Source: a virus. From it: a stretch of DNA of 27,354 nt. The DNA lies in the IMG/VR virus record IMGVR_UViG_3300009378_000046, positions 1-27,354 of that record, one strand, 5' to 3'. The notes beneath the pieces were generated by a model. The model was not told the origin of the DNA, did no database searches, and saw only the letters and a program-made list of their open reading frames with translations. Shown piece by piece: positions 1-7,349 of the stretch. Numbering within the stretch: position 1 is the stretch's first letter; every line of letters starts with the position of its first letter. A program made the translations under genes and the position numbers.

Positions 1-1
1 T

Positions 2-328
2 TGCGAAGGTGGGTGCAAGTGTCGGTTCGAACTGACCGCGTCCGAGCACATGCGCAAGTTGCTCGAGATCGGACAAGTGCCAGTCGAGCATCACGATGTG
101 ATCGAGGAAGCGTTCGAGAAGATGACCGACCCGCTGCTCGAGCAGATGCACAAGCTCACCGGGTTGCTCCAACGTCAGAACGCTGGATTCGCTCAAATGC
201 AGCAGCGTTTGAAGGAGATCGAAATCGCGTGCTTCAACCGGCAGTTGAACCGCAAGATGCTCGCTGCGATGATCGGCGAGATGATCGTTAAGACCGACGC
301 GAAGGGTCCGAAGTTGCTGATGGACTGA
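2..328 (+). CDS. Hypothetical protein, 5'-truncated
   Basis: The frame is open from base 2 with no stop, so the true start lies upstream of the window. The first internal ATG is at 50. The first residues read C-EGG-C-K-C, a possible metal-binding cluster, and they continue smoothly into a helical, charged segment with many E, Q, K and M residues. The rest looks like a small alpha-helical or coiled-coil protein. No family is recognised. The stop overlaps the next ATG by one base (TGATG), so it is probably translationally coupled to the methyltransferase gene. It may begin at 50 as a 92-residue protein, but the uninterrupted upstream frame makes truncation more likely. Confidence 0.55.
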   Translation, partial: CEGGCKCRFELTASEHMRKLLEIGQVPVEHHDVIEEAFEKMTDPLLEQMHKLTGLLQRQNAGFAQMQQRLKEIEIACFNRQLNRKMLAAMIGEMIVKTDAKGPKLLMD

Positions 329-885
329 TGTACAAGCATTTGCCCAATACACGTTTCGACGTGATTCTCATAGACCCGCCTTGGCACTACTACGGGAGTA
401 GTACTAAGGACGGGGCTGCAGGTAAACACTACAAGTTGCTGAACGACGCTGCACTCGCGCAACTTCCTGTCATAGACCTATTGCATGCCCCTGGTGTTGT
501 TTTCTTGTGGGCTACCGGACCGCGTCTTGACGCTGCTATCAACCTTCTGCACGAGTGGGGACTCCACTACAGAGGAGTAGCGTTTGTTTGGGTCAAGACG
601 CGAAAGGATGGCAAGATCATCAACGGACAAGGCGTGCGACCGTCTATTGTTAAACCTACTACTGAGTTCGTCTTAGCCGGTTCGCTCGCTAAAAAGGGCA
701 GACCGTTGTTGATGATGGACGAAAGCGTCGGCCAAGTAGTGTGCGCACCAAGGCAGGCTCATTCACAAAAGCCGGAGGAAGTACAAGCACGGATCACAAA
801 GCTCTTCCCGCTTGACGACAAGCTCGAGCTATTTGCGCGTCGTCGAACCGACGGTTGGACATGTTGGGGAGACGCGCTGGACTGA
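328..885 (+). CDS. MT-A70 family N6-adenine methyltransferase
   Basis: This is an S-adenosylmethionine-dependent methyltransferase of the MT-A70 family, which methylates the N6 amino group of adenine in DNA or RNA. The catalytic DPPW motif is at residues 16-19, directly after the first strand (FDVILI). The conserved downstream blocks follow: an FLWATGP strand, a KPTTEFVLAG segment and a C-terminal HSQKP segment leading to LELFARR and GWTCWGD, the usual MT-A70 order. At 185 residues it is the normal size for phage members. Both ends are coupled to neighbours by TGATG junctions. Phages use such enzymes to mask their own restriction sites or alter expression. The target sequence cannot be read from the gene, and no cognate nuclease with an obvious partnership is next to it. 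Confidence 0.9.
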   Translation: MYKHLPNTRFDVILIDPPWHYYGSSTKDGAAGKHYKLLNDAALAQLPVIDLLHAPGVVFLWATGPRLDAAINLLHEWGLHYRGVAFVWVKTRKDGKIINGQGVRPSIVKPTTEFVLAGSLAKKGRPLLMMDESVGQVVCAPRQAHSQKPEEVQARITKLFPLDDKLELFARRRTDGWTCWGDALD

Positions 886-1208
886 TGTACTACTTCTGCT
901 ACCACGGCGATGCGGATGCGGGACGACCTTGTCCGCATTGCCGGCACACGTTCTCAAGCGAACAGCTCGAGAAGTACGACGAGAATTGCGATCATCAGTG
1001 GAGTGAATCCGGCTTTCCTGTCTGGGTGTTTGAATGCGAGGTGTGTCACGCGCTAGCAGCGACGACTTGCCCGCACGTACTCACAATCGACTTGCCCACA
1101 TCGTGGGCGAACGTCACTCAATGCGCGTTTTGCAAGAAGGAACTTGCAATCGATACGCTTGGTGACCTAGCAGAGAGAATCGCAAATGAAGACTTGGGAG
1201 AAGTTTAA
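885..1208 (+). CDS. Zinc-ribbon-like protein with three CxxC motifs
   Basis: A 107-residue protein of unknown role. The start at 885 is chosen because it overlaps the methyltransferase stop (TGATG); an earlier GTG-type start inside that gene is less likely. Metal-binding pairs are visible as CPHC (residues 16-19), CEVC (51-54) with C62 and H64 following, and CAFC (80-83), so it could hold two zinc ions. There is no signal peptide or membrane segment. The small size and position in a run of accessory genes suggest a nucleic-acid or protein adaptor, but this is inference. Its 3' end overlaps the next gene by 23 bases. Confidence 0.7.
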   Translation: MYYFCYHGDADAGRPCPHCRHTFSSEQLEKYDENCDHQWSESGFPVWVFECEVCHALAATTCPHVLTIDLPTSWANVTQCAFCKKELAIDTLGDLAERIANEDLGEV

Positions 1209-1392
1209 GAAAGAGCGTGATCATGCGCGTGCTGAGTGCGAGGTTCTGTCTCGCGACTTGCAGAACGCAAAGCTCGCGTTGCTTAAGAGTCAAGAGCGCG
1301 TGCAGCAGCTCAAAAAGCAGCTTTCTGAAGCGAACGGAGCGCTTAGGCAGGAGCGAAGCAAGATCACGTCGATCAGGACACTCTTGGGATGA
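1186..1392 (+). CDS. Small coiled-coil protein
   Basis: A 68-residue protein that is almost wholly a predicted coiled coil: a continuous heptad-like run of K, E, L, Q and A residues from about residue 5 to 55 with no prolines. It starts inside the zinc-protein gene and ends overlapping the ATG of the nuclease gene, so it is embedded in the same operon. No family is recognised. Coding support is the tight overlap at both ends plus the clean heptad pattern. The function is unknown. Confidence 0.6.
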   Translation: MKTWEKFKKERDHARAECEVLSRDLQNAKLALLKSQERVQQLKKQLSEANGALRQERSKITSIRTLLG

Positions 1393-1700
1393 AAGAGTCT
1401 GCGCTTCAAACCCGTGTGATGCGTCAATTGCGCGCTCGAGGTGCGCTCGTGTTCAACGTCCACGGACACGGGATGCAAGAGCCGGGATGGCCCGATTTGT
1501 ACGTTGCACACGTGCGATGGCAGGGCTGGGTTGAGTTGAAAGTCGAAGGGCGCAAGCTCGGGACCGCTCAACGGATCATCATTCGGCGTTTAGTCGAGAG
1601 GGGAGTAAACGTTTCCGTCGTTCGGGACGACTGCTTGGTCGACATCGTTGAATTTCTCGATGCGCGAAGAGTGACTGTAAATGAACTTCGCGCAAATTGA
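1389..1700 (+). CDS. VRR-NUC-like (PD-(D/E)xK) nuclease
   Basis: A 103-residue single-domain nuclease of the VRR-NUC type. The layout is visible: an N-terminal glutamate (E3) in a helix beginning ESALQ, a GWPDL motif with D36, and an ELK motif with E49 and K51, followed by an LGTAQR helix typical of the family. Known members cut branched or structured DNA and occur widely in phages near replication or packaging genes. Here it closes the first gene cluster, overlapping the coiled-coil gene by four bases (ATGA). The biological substrate is not evident. Confidence 0.8.
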   Translation: MKESALQTRVMRQLRARGALVFNVHGHGMQEPGWPDLYVAHVRWQGWVELKVEGRKLGTAQRIIIRRLVERGVNVSVVRDDCLVDIVEFLDARRVTVNELRAN

Positions 1701-1945
1701 CACATTCGCAACTGGGCAAGTTTCGGGGCTGAACGTTGCGAATCTGCTATTCCCACACCCCAGTACGGTCCCCGAAACGCCGGTGCACGAACCGACAATA
1801 GATATAAGAGTAAATACAGCATGGACTTATGTTATATATGTATTATTCTATATGCTCCTCGTGCACGTACCCGGAGGGGGGTATACCCCCTTGGGGGAAA
1901 AGCAGATTCGCAACGTTCAGCCCCAGGATTAGCCCAGTTGAAACC
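1701..1945. promoter_or_regulatory. AT-rich intergenic control region
   Basis: This 245-base gap separates the nuclease gene from the HTH gene, the longest non-coding stretch in an otherwise overlapping gene set. Bases 1798-1858 are strikingly AT-rich (runs such as TTATATATG and TATTATTC) against a GC-rich background. A weak sigma70-like pair can be drawn as TGGACT (1822-1827) and TATTCT (1844-1849) with a 16-base spacer. The palindrome cluster at 1877-1897 follows. An ORF from 1681 to 1932 crosses the gap and encodes one hydrophobic segment, but it has no SD and I do not call it a gene. The region most likely holds the promoter of the downstream operon. Confidence 0.45.
1877..1897. repeat. 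GGGGGTATACCCCC palindrome with nested second inverted repeat
   Basis: Bases 1877-1890 are a perfect 14-base palindrome, GGGGGTATACCCCC. The CCCCC arm (1886-1890) is shared with a second inverted repeat, CCCCC-TT-GGGGG (1886-1897). It sits about 50 bases upstream of the HTH gene start and about 30 bases downstream of the AT-rich block, where an operator would be expected. G-run/TATA/C-run operators are known for CsoR/RcnR-type repressors, but no such gene is seen here, so a phage-encoded binder (perhaps the next gene) is the simpler inference. Confidence 0.5.
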
Positions 1946-2713
1946 ATGAGAAAAGACAGAGAAGAGTTCAGAAAGACCGTCGGAATGAACCCTGGTGGAT
2001 TCCCGCCCGGTCATCCCTTGTGGAAGCGCCCGATGTCGGGGAGCGCGCGTTGGCACTACTACAACGGTCGACGCGAAAAGCGTTTGGCGGCACTTAATGC
2101 GTTGAACTGGAAGTGTCCGCGCTGTAAGCAGTTCAAGCGCAACTGCCGCTCAACTGAATGGGTATGCGTTGATGCTAAGCGGTACATTTGCCGATCCTGC
2201 CACGTGTCGGAAGGCGATCCTCGAGGTGTCTCGACTCCGCGTTGGAAGTGGTCGCGGACTGTTCGCTACTGCCAGCCTGGTTCGATCCGTGTTTGGCGTC
2301 GACAACACAAGTTGACCATTCAACAAGTCGCTGCGATGTGTGGGAAGTCTCGAAGGCACGTGTATCGTGCTGAACGCGAGGGCGGGATGATCGACCTTCC
2401 GTGTGCTGTCTCGCTCAAGAAGTACGTCGCTCTCAACTTGCGCGAATGCTGCCGAAACCGCGGTTTAGGACCCATTGGAGTCGCTTCGCTCCTAAACGTC
2501 GGTCGATCCTCTGCTAACAGGATTCTGTCCGGTGAACAGGAAGTCGGCGCTGACCTTGTAGTGCTCTTGTACGAACGCTTGTCTCGAAGCGCGCGGAAGG
2601 AGCCTGAGAGCGAAAGTGAACTTTCCGCAGCCTTCAAGGCTTGGTGTGAGACCTCGAATCGGGATGCGCAATCGGACGAATCGTTCGCAGACTTTTTAGA
2701 AGAAGTCGTTTAA
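1946..2713 (+). CDS. Zinc-finger and double helix-turn-helix DNA-binding protein
   Basis: A 255-residue probable DNA-binding protein. The ATG at 1946 is chosen because the upstream in-frame extension runs through the AT-rich gap and the palindrome; there is no strong SD for any start. Paired cysteines C57/C60 and C82/C85 form a likely zinc ribbon. Residues about 112-145 look like an XRE-type HTH (WRRQHKLTIQQVAAMCG then SRRHVYRAE). Residues about 168-205 look like a second one (GPIGVASLLNVGRSSANRIL). The C-terminus is acidic. It lies directly before the packaging genes, so it could be a late-gene regulator or a DNA-recognition subunit of packaging. The family is not recognised and the regulator role is inferred from position and domains. 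Confidence 0.7.
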   Translation: MRKDREEFRKTVGMNPGGFPPGHPLWKRPMSGSARWHYYNGRREKRLAALNALNWKCPRCKQFKRNCRSTEWVCVDAKRYICRSCHVSEGDPRGVSTPRWKWSRTVRYCQPGSIRVWRRQHKLTIQQVAAMCGKSRRHVYRAEREGGMIDLPCAVSLKKYVALNLRECCRNRGLGPIGVASLLNVGRSSANRILSGEQEVGADLVVLLYERLSRSARKEPESESELSAAFKAWCETSNRDAQSDESFADFLEEVV

Positions 2714-2811
2714 ATCGGGCCCCGTAACGGCCGATCTTAAAGTGGGGAAATCTGCCCGGTCCTGGTAAAACGTCTAAGGCCTGCACCCATCCCCTTCGAG
2801 CCGTTGACTCA

Positions 2812-3609
2812 ATGCGCAATCCCTTCGAGACGTCCGCCGCCTGGTCTGCATCAGGCAGGCAGATCTTCGACGCTCCTCACGGAGTGCGCGGGTTCGTTCC
2901 GGGTCTCTATCGATGGCCTGTCTGGTGGAGCGTTCAACGTCAACCCGGAGTCGCACTCGCCCCCGAAGGCCATCACAGACGTTGCCAAGCGCGCCTCAAG
3001 AAGCGTGAGGAAAACCTGCAATGCCGTCAATGGGCGCTCACCGGTCGACGCTTTTGTCGAGCGCACGGTGGACGTGCACCGCGCACAAACGAGGCGCTTC
3101 GCATAGTGGGTTACTTCTCAAAGAACGCTGGTCCTGCACTCCAAGCAGCACTCGAACAAGCGCGCGAGGGAAGCCCGGATGAGCAATTGTCGCTGCTCGA
3201 GGAACTCGCGGCGTCCAGGGTGCTCGCAGGGGAGATCATGATCCGATTCGAGGCAGCGTGCCTCAATCCGGACAACAACGTCGATGACGACACGAAAGCG
3301 CTAGCGTTCGCAACGATGAAGAACGCTATCGATCACGTTACCGATATCGCAGTGAAGGCTGCAAAGGTGCGTGCCGCGTCCGAAGGCGTCGTTGACGTCG
3401 AAGCGCTCGGATACATCGTCAGTCAAATCTCCAGACTGGTCGAGCATCAGTGCGATGAACGGACAGCGCGTGCGCTTATCCCGCTCATCAAGCAAGTCCG
3501 CATGCCTGAGCAGCGCGGAAACAAGTCCGCGACCGCAGTCGCAGGGGACATCATCGAGGCTGTTGCTCAAATGAAGGCCGTCGGGGAGTCAGGTGAGCGT
3601 GAAGAGTAG
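2812..3609 (+). CDS. Putative small terminase subunit (CxxHGG type)
   Basis: A 265-residue protein next to the large terminase. Residues about 58-90 carry a cysteine/histidine module: RCQA, then QCRQWALTGRRFC, then CRAHGG. This pattern is common in proteins encoded immediately before phage large terminases. The remainder (from about residue 95) is alpha-helical, compatible with oligomerisation. The start is uncertain: the frame is open back to a TAA at 2725, no SD precedes ATG 2812, and the first 55 residues are low in recognisable features. The 98-base gap before it has no clear signal. It overlaps the large terminase by 17 bases. The small-terminase role is inferred from position and motif. 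Confidence 0.6.
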   Translation: MRNPFETSAAWSASGRQIFDAPHGVRGFVPGLYRWPVWWSVQRQPGVALAPEGHHRRCQARLKKREENLQCRQWALTGRRFCRAHGGRAPRTNEALRIVGYFSKNAGPALQAALEQAREGSPDEQLSLLEELAASRVLAGEIMIRFEAACLNPDNNVDDDTKALAFATMKNAIDHVTDIAVKAAKVRAASEGVVDVEALGYIVSQISRLVEHQCDERTARALIPLIKQVRMPEQRGNKSATAVAGDIIEAVAQMKAVGESGEREE

Positions 3610-4906
3610 TCTCCTCACTCCGCGCTGGACTCCGATGTTTGAGCACAAAGAGCAGTCCGCGATGATGGCGAGCAAAGCGCGCTTTGTATGCTCGAGCGCC
3701 GGCCGTCGAGGAGGCAAGAGCGAGCACTGGAAGCGTAGACTTGTCGAGCGCGCATGCGAGTTTACTCTCGAGCGCGGGCAGTTCGCTTACTGCGCGCCTA
3801 CGTACAATCAAGCGAAGAAGATCGCTTGGGACGACTTGAAGAAACTCGTCCCTCGGTGGATGCTTGCGCGCCCGCCAAAAGAGACAGAGCTCGAGATCGA
3901 ATTGATCAACGGCGCGGTCATCTGGGTCGTCGGAATGGATAAGCCTCAGCGCATCGAAGGCACGTATTTGGACGGGGTTATCCTCGACGAATACGGTGCG
4001 ATGAAGGCCAACGTTTGGGGTGCAACACTCAGACCTTGTTTGTCCACGCTCGGACGACCCGGATGGGCCGCTTTGATCGGCAAACCGTGCGGGCGCAATC
4101 ACTGGTACGACCGCTGCGAGAAGGCAAAGGACCTCGACGATTGGGAGCACTTCACTTGGCATAGCAGCACAGTCCTTCCGGCCGAGGAGATCGCGGCAGC
4201 GAAGGAAGATCTTGACGCGATGACCTTTAAGCAGGAGTTTGAGGCGTCCTTCCTCAACTTCACTGGTCGTGCGTACTACCCGTTCGATCGTACGATCCAC
4301 GGCGCCGACGTGAAGTACGATCCTAGTCTGGACCTCGTCTTTTGCTTCGACTTCAACGTTGAACCCGGCATCGCTGTCGTGGCTCAGGAGCAACAACACG
4401 AAACCTTAGGCCCAGTCACGGCGTGCATCGGAGAGGTCCACATTCCGCGGAACTCCACCACGCCTGCTGTGTGCCGAAAATTAGCCGCCGATTGGAGGCA
4501 TCACGAGAATGTACTCCGCTGCTACGGGGACGCTACCGGAGGCGCGCGTGGTTCAGCAAAGGTCGCAGGTTCAGATTGGGATCTCATCCGTGCAGTGCTT
4601 AAGCCCACCTTTGGCGAGCGCATGTTCATCGACGTTCCCCGCGCTAACCCCCCGGAGCGCGCGCGAGTCAACTCGGTGAACACGCGCTTGCTGACTGCGG
4701 ACGATCGCCCGCACATGCTCGTCAACGTCACCGCTTGTCCGATGCTTGTCAAGGACTTTGAAGGTGTTACGCTCCTCGAAGGCGGTAGCGGCGAGCTCGA
4801 TAAGAAGTTAGACTCCAAGCTCACGCACTGGTCTGACGGACTCGGGTACTACATCCACCGGCGCTTCCCCTTCGGAGCCGCCAGCATCAAGCAACAGGAG
4901 CTCTAG
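3593..4906 (+). CDS. terL: Terminase large subunit
   Basis: ATP-driven DNA packaging motor and headful or site-specific nuclease, docking on the portal. The ATPase domain shows Walker A GRRGGKS (residues 37-43) and Walker B VILDEY with D132 and E133. The RNase H-like nuclease domain follows: FCFDFN with D253, a YGDATGG segment with D313, and a C-terminal SDGLGYY segment with D415 are the expected acidic metal ligands. The 437-residue length is normal. The GTG start at 3593 is supported by GGGGAG about five bases upstream and lies inside the preceding gene. All catalytic residues appear intact, so the packaging enzyme should be functional. Confidence 0.93.
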   Translation: MSVKSSLLTPRWTPMFEHKEQSAMMASKARFVCSSAGRRGGKSEHWKRRLVERACEFTLERGQFAYCAPTYNQAKKIAWDDLKKLVPRWMLARPPKETELEIELINGAVIWVVGMDKPQRIEGTYLDGVILDEYGAMKANVWGATLRPCLSTLGRPGWAALIGKPCGRNHWYDRCEKAKDLDDWEHFTWHSSTVLPAEEIAAAKEDLDAMTFKQEFEASFLNFTGRAYYPFDRTIHGADVKYDPSLDLVFCFDFNVEPGIAVVAQEQQHETLGPVTACIGEVHIPRNSTTPAVCRKLAADWRHHENVLRCYGDATGGARGSAKVAGSDWDLIRAVLKPTFGERMFIDVPRANPPERARVNSVNTRLLTADDRPHMLVNVTACPMLVKDFEGVTLLEGGSGELDKKLDSKLTHWSDGLGYYIHRRFPFGAASIKQQEL

Positions 4907-5127
4907 TGCTGCTCAAATCGAAACGGTTCACGACTGGCATCATCGCGATCATCACGATGCTGCTCGTCGAGTTTCTCGGGATGGACGAGGCGATGGCCGC
5001 GGACTTGACCGAGAAGGTGTTCTGGCTCGCGATCGCAGTGATCGGCGGCCAATCCCTCACCGACGTCGCGTCCAAGGGCAAGACGTCTGCCAACCACCCC
5101 GGAGGTGCCGATGAGACTGCTCCCTAG
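4906..5127 (+). CDS. Small two-helix membrane protein, holin-like
   Basis: A 73-residue protein starting with GTG in a TAGTG junction with the terminase stop. Two hydrophobic stretches are visible: residues about 9-24 (TTGIIAIITMLLVEFLGM region) and about 38-52 (VFWLAIAVIGG), with positive charges at the N-terminus (KSKR) and a polar tail. Size, two membrane segments and a following spanin-like gene fit a small holin. Other small phage membrane proteins look the same, so the holin call is an inference from topology and neighbours. Confidence 0.5.
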   Translation: MLLKSKRFTTGIIAIITMLLVEFLGMDEAMAADLTEKVFWLAIAVIGGQSLTDVASKGKTSANHPGGADETAP

Positions 5128-5515
5128 TCTGGTCGTACTGACCCCGCTGCTTGGTTCGTGCTCGGTCGTCGATGCTGTCACCGGAGTGGCGCAAGCGAAC
5201 GAGCAGATTGCCATCGAGCAATCGCAGAAGGCTGATCTTCAGCAACGCGTTGACGAGCTCGAGGAGCAAAAGGCGACCGCTTCGCCGGAACGCATCCAGA
5301 AGCTCCAATCGCGCATTGACAGCCTTCAGGAGCGTATCGCTGAGCGTGATGCTGCGATCGCTGAGGCTGAGGAGCAACTCGCGGAGAACACTGCGATGAT
5401 TGACGTCGCTACTCCGCTTGTCCCTGGCGGGATGGGCAAGGTACTCGGAGCGCTCGCAATGGCTGCGGCCGCTGCTTACGGAAAATTCCAGGTGAGCAAG
5501 CGTGAACGGGGCTAG
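5111..5515 (+). CDS. Lipoprotein with coiled coil and C-terminal membrane segment, u-spanin-like
   Basis: A 134-residue protein. ATG 5111 is preferred to GTG 5105 because GGAGG (5101-5105) is then correctly spaced. The N-terminus is a lipoprotein signal (MRLLP, hydrophobic core, then LLGSC with the cysteine at about residue 17). Residues about 30-95 form a long charged coiled coil (QQRVDELEEQK and repeats of E, Q, R and L). Near the C-terminus, residues about 112-127 are a hydrophobic alanine-rich segment followed by a basic KRERG tail. Outer-membrane lipid anchor, periplasmic rod and inner-membrane helix in one chain is the unimolecular spanin plan known from phage T1 gp11, which has a similar length. 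Membrane fusion in lysis is inferred. Confidence 0.55.
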   Translation: MRLLPSLVVLTPLLGSCSVVDAVTGVAQANEQIAIEQSQKADLQQRVDELEEQKATASPERIQKLQSRIDSLQERIAERDAAIAEAEEQLAENTAMIDVATPLVPGGMGKVLGALAMAAAAAYGKFQVSKRERG

Positions 5516-5759
5516 TGAAGTGAGCACGAACGTGCGAAACTGGGTACCCATCGTGACACAGCTCGTGATCCTCGTAGTTGCGATCGCGATGGGTGCTGCA
5601 GTCATCAAAGCCGAAGTCACGCAAGCGAAAGCGGCGCAAGAGAAGCACGAGCTTCAACCCATGCACCCCGGGACGGATACTCGCTTTGACTCCATCGAGC
5701 AATCAATGGCGCGATTGGAGGAGAGGCAGTTGATGATCCTCGAGTGTCTGGGAAAATAG
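5502..5759 (+). CDS. Small single-span membrane protein
   Basis: An 85-residue protein with GTG start at 5502 (an in-frame GTG at 5520 is possible). One strong membrane helix covers residues about 14-35 (WVPIVTQLVILVVAIAMGA). It is followed by a soluble tail with a short amphipathic helix ending in MARLEERQLMILE. It overlaps the lipoprotein gene by 14 bases and is the third membrane protein in a row. An antiholin, holin or lysis accessory role is possible, as is a superinfection function. No family is recognised. Confidence 0.55.
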   Translation: MNGASEVSTNVRNWVPIVTQLVILVVAIAMGAAVIKAEVTQAKAAQEKHELQPMHPGTDTRFDSIEQSMARLEERQLMILECLGK

Positions 5760-5791
5760 AGCGGGTGGGAGGACCCGGTCTAAAGGACGAG

Positions 5792-5938
5792 ATGAACGAA
5801 CCCTACTACGAAACGACGGTGGAGCACGATGGTTTTACGACTATCGTGCGCACGTACTGTTCAGACGTACCCGACGACTTCGAGGGCACGTGCGCTGACT
5901 TTCACTTGCGCAAGATTCGAGAACTGATCGATGGCTAG
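5792..5938 (+). CDS. Small hypothetical protein
   Basis: A 48-residue ORF beginning MNEPYYETTVEH. ATG 5792 is chosen over GTG 5744 because AAGGA lies just upstream at a good distance. The protein has mixed polar and aromatic composition, two cysteines and no membrane segment. It ends inside the first codons of the portal gene, an eight-base overlap, which supports expression in the same operon. It may be a leader-type coupling ORF for the portal gene. The function is unknown. Confidence 0.45.
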   Translation: MNEPYYETTVEHDGFTTIVRTYCSDVPDDFEGTCADFHLRKIRELIDG

Positions 5939-7349
5939 ACAACTGACGACAGTCGGCGATCCGTCCCTAGCGTTCATTGACATGAGCGTGAACTGGCCTA
6001 TGCTCGCTGCACTCCGTGGAGGCACCTTTGCGATGCGCGCTGCGGACGAGAACTTTCTGCCTCGGGCCGAGGGCGAAAGCCGGTTGAAGTACGAGACGCG
6101 TCTAGCGAGTTCGTTCCTGTTTGAGGCCTACGACGATACCGTAGGTATGATTGCCTCACAGCCGTTCACCAAGCCTGTGAGCCTCCAAGGCCCCGATCTT
6201 CCGCAAAGAGTCTCTGAACTCTGGTCGAACATCGATGGCCGCGGAATGCGCATGACCGATTTTGCGTCTGCGCTCTTCGACGACATGGTTGATCGTGGTC
6301 TGAGCCACGTATTCGTTGACTTCCCGAACACCGGTGGTTCGCAGACCGAAGCGCAAGAGCGTCAGGGAGGCATCCGTCCGTACCTTGTGCACGTCAAGGC
6401 CGAGAATATGATCGGTTGGCGAACGCGCGTTGCGAACGGACAGACGATCCTCGAGCAAATTCGCTTTAGGGAGTGCACCGTCGAGCCTGATGGCGATTTC
6501 GGCGAGATGCCTGTTGAGCGCGTTCGAGTGTTCAACGCTGACGGCACGTGGGAAGTCTGGAAGCACGTCAAGGCGCATAAGGATAAGTGGGTGCTTGAGA
6601 ACAGTGGAGCGCACACGTTCAAAGGCATCCCCCTCGTGACTGTCTACTCTTCTCGCACCGGGTTCATGACCGCGAGTCCGCCACTCGAGAAGATTGCTTG
6701 GTTGAACGTTGAGCACTGGCAAAGCGCTAGCGATCAGCGGAACATCCTACACCACGTGCGCGTCCCCGTCTTCTTCCGTGCGGGCTTTACCGAGGAAGAG
6801 TTGGCCAAGGACGTCGTGCTTGGCGCTGGCACCGGCATCGGTTCGACTAACCCTGAAGCCACTGCGAAGTGGATTGAATCGCAGGGTAGCGGAGTCAAAG
6901 TCGGTGCTGACGACCTTCGCACGATCGAGCAGCGGATGGAAGTACTCGGTGCAAAGCCGTTCATGCCGACGCGGACCGGTTCAGTGACCGCGACTGCTCG
7001 CGTGATCGACGAGAAGAAGACGCATAGCAGCGTCCAGGCCTGGGTGCGCGCGCTAGAGATCGGTCTGCGCGAGACATTGGTCATTGCGGGTCAATGGGTC
7101 GGTGAGACGCTTGACGACAAGACGCAAGTCGCCGTGTTCAACGAGTTTACGCTCGCTACTCGCGCTGCTGACGACAACAAGACGCTCATCGAACTCTACC
7201 GCGAGAAGGGTATCGATCGCACGACGCTGCTCGAGGAGATGAAGCGCCGTGGTGTCCTCTCCGAACTGGTCGATCCTGCGCAAGTCAGCGACGCGGTCCT
7301 CGACGAATTGATGCAAGAGTTGGGAGGCGATCTTGGCGACAGCGAGTAA
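5931..7349 (+). CDS. Portal protein (DUF4055-like)
   Basis: Dodecameric portal that forms the DNA channel at one capsid vertex and seeds head assembly. The 472 residues fit a DUF4055-type portal: an N-terminal segment with FLPRAEGES and YETRLASSFLFEAY, a stretch ending TVGMIASQPF, a middle region with SDQRNILHHVRVPVFF, and a C-terminal helical part (RTGSVTATARVIDEKKTHSSVQ) typical of the crown and stem. Its place between terminase and the MuF-like gene is standard for portals. I am more certain of the portal role than of the exact family. The TTG start of the next gene lies 17 bases before this stop. Confidence 0.78.
   Translation: MARQLTTVGDPSLAFIDMSVNWPMLAALRGGTFAMRAADENFLPRAEGESRLKYETRLASSFLFEAYDDTVGMIASQPFTKPVSLQGPDLPQRVSELWSNIDGRGMRMTDFASALFDDMVDRGLSHVFVDFPNTGGSQTEAQERQGGIRPYLVHVKAENMIGWRTRVANGQTILEQIRFRECTVEPDGDFGEMPVERVRVFNADGTWEVWKHVKAHKDKWVLENSGAHTFKGIPLVTVYSSRTGFMTASPPLEKIAWLNVEHWQSASDQRNILHHVRVPVFFRAGFTEEELAKDVVLGAGTGIGSTNPEATAKWIESQGSGVKVGADDLRTIEQRMEVLGAKPFMPTRTGSVTATARVIDEKKTHSSVQAWVRALEIGLRETLVIAGQWVGETLDDKTQVAVFNEFTLATRAADDNKTLIELYREKGIDRTTLLEEMKRRGVLSELVDPAQVSDAVLDELMQELGGDLGDSE

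Noticed and set aside
1681-1932. 83-residue ORF over the intergenic gap with one hydrophobic segment
   Set aside because: It has no SD, crosses the AT-rich block and the palindrome, and its hydrophobic stretch is simply the translation of AT-rich DNA. Kept only as a remote possibility.
2716-2735. Imperfect hairpin (TCGGGCC...GGCCGA) after the HTH gene
   Set aside because: The stem is short with a bulge and no U-run follows; too weak to call a terminator.
2804-3106. Alternative +2-frame ORF across the small-terminase N-terminus
   Set aside because: The overlapping frame carries the CxxHGG zinc module and continues for 265 residues, so the 100-residue frame is a shadow.
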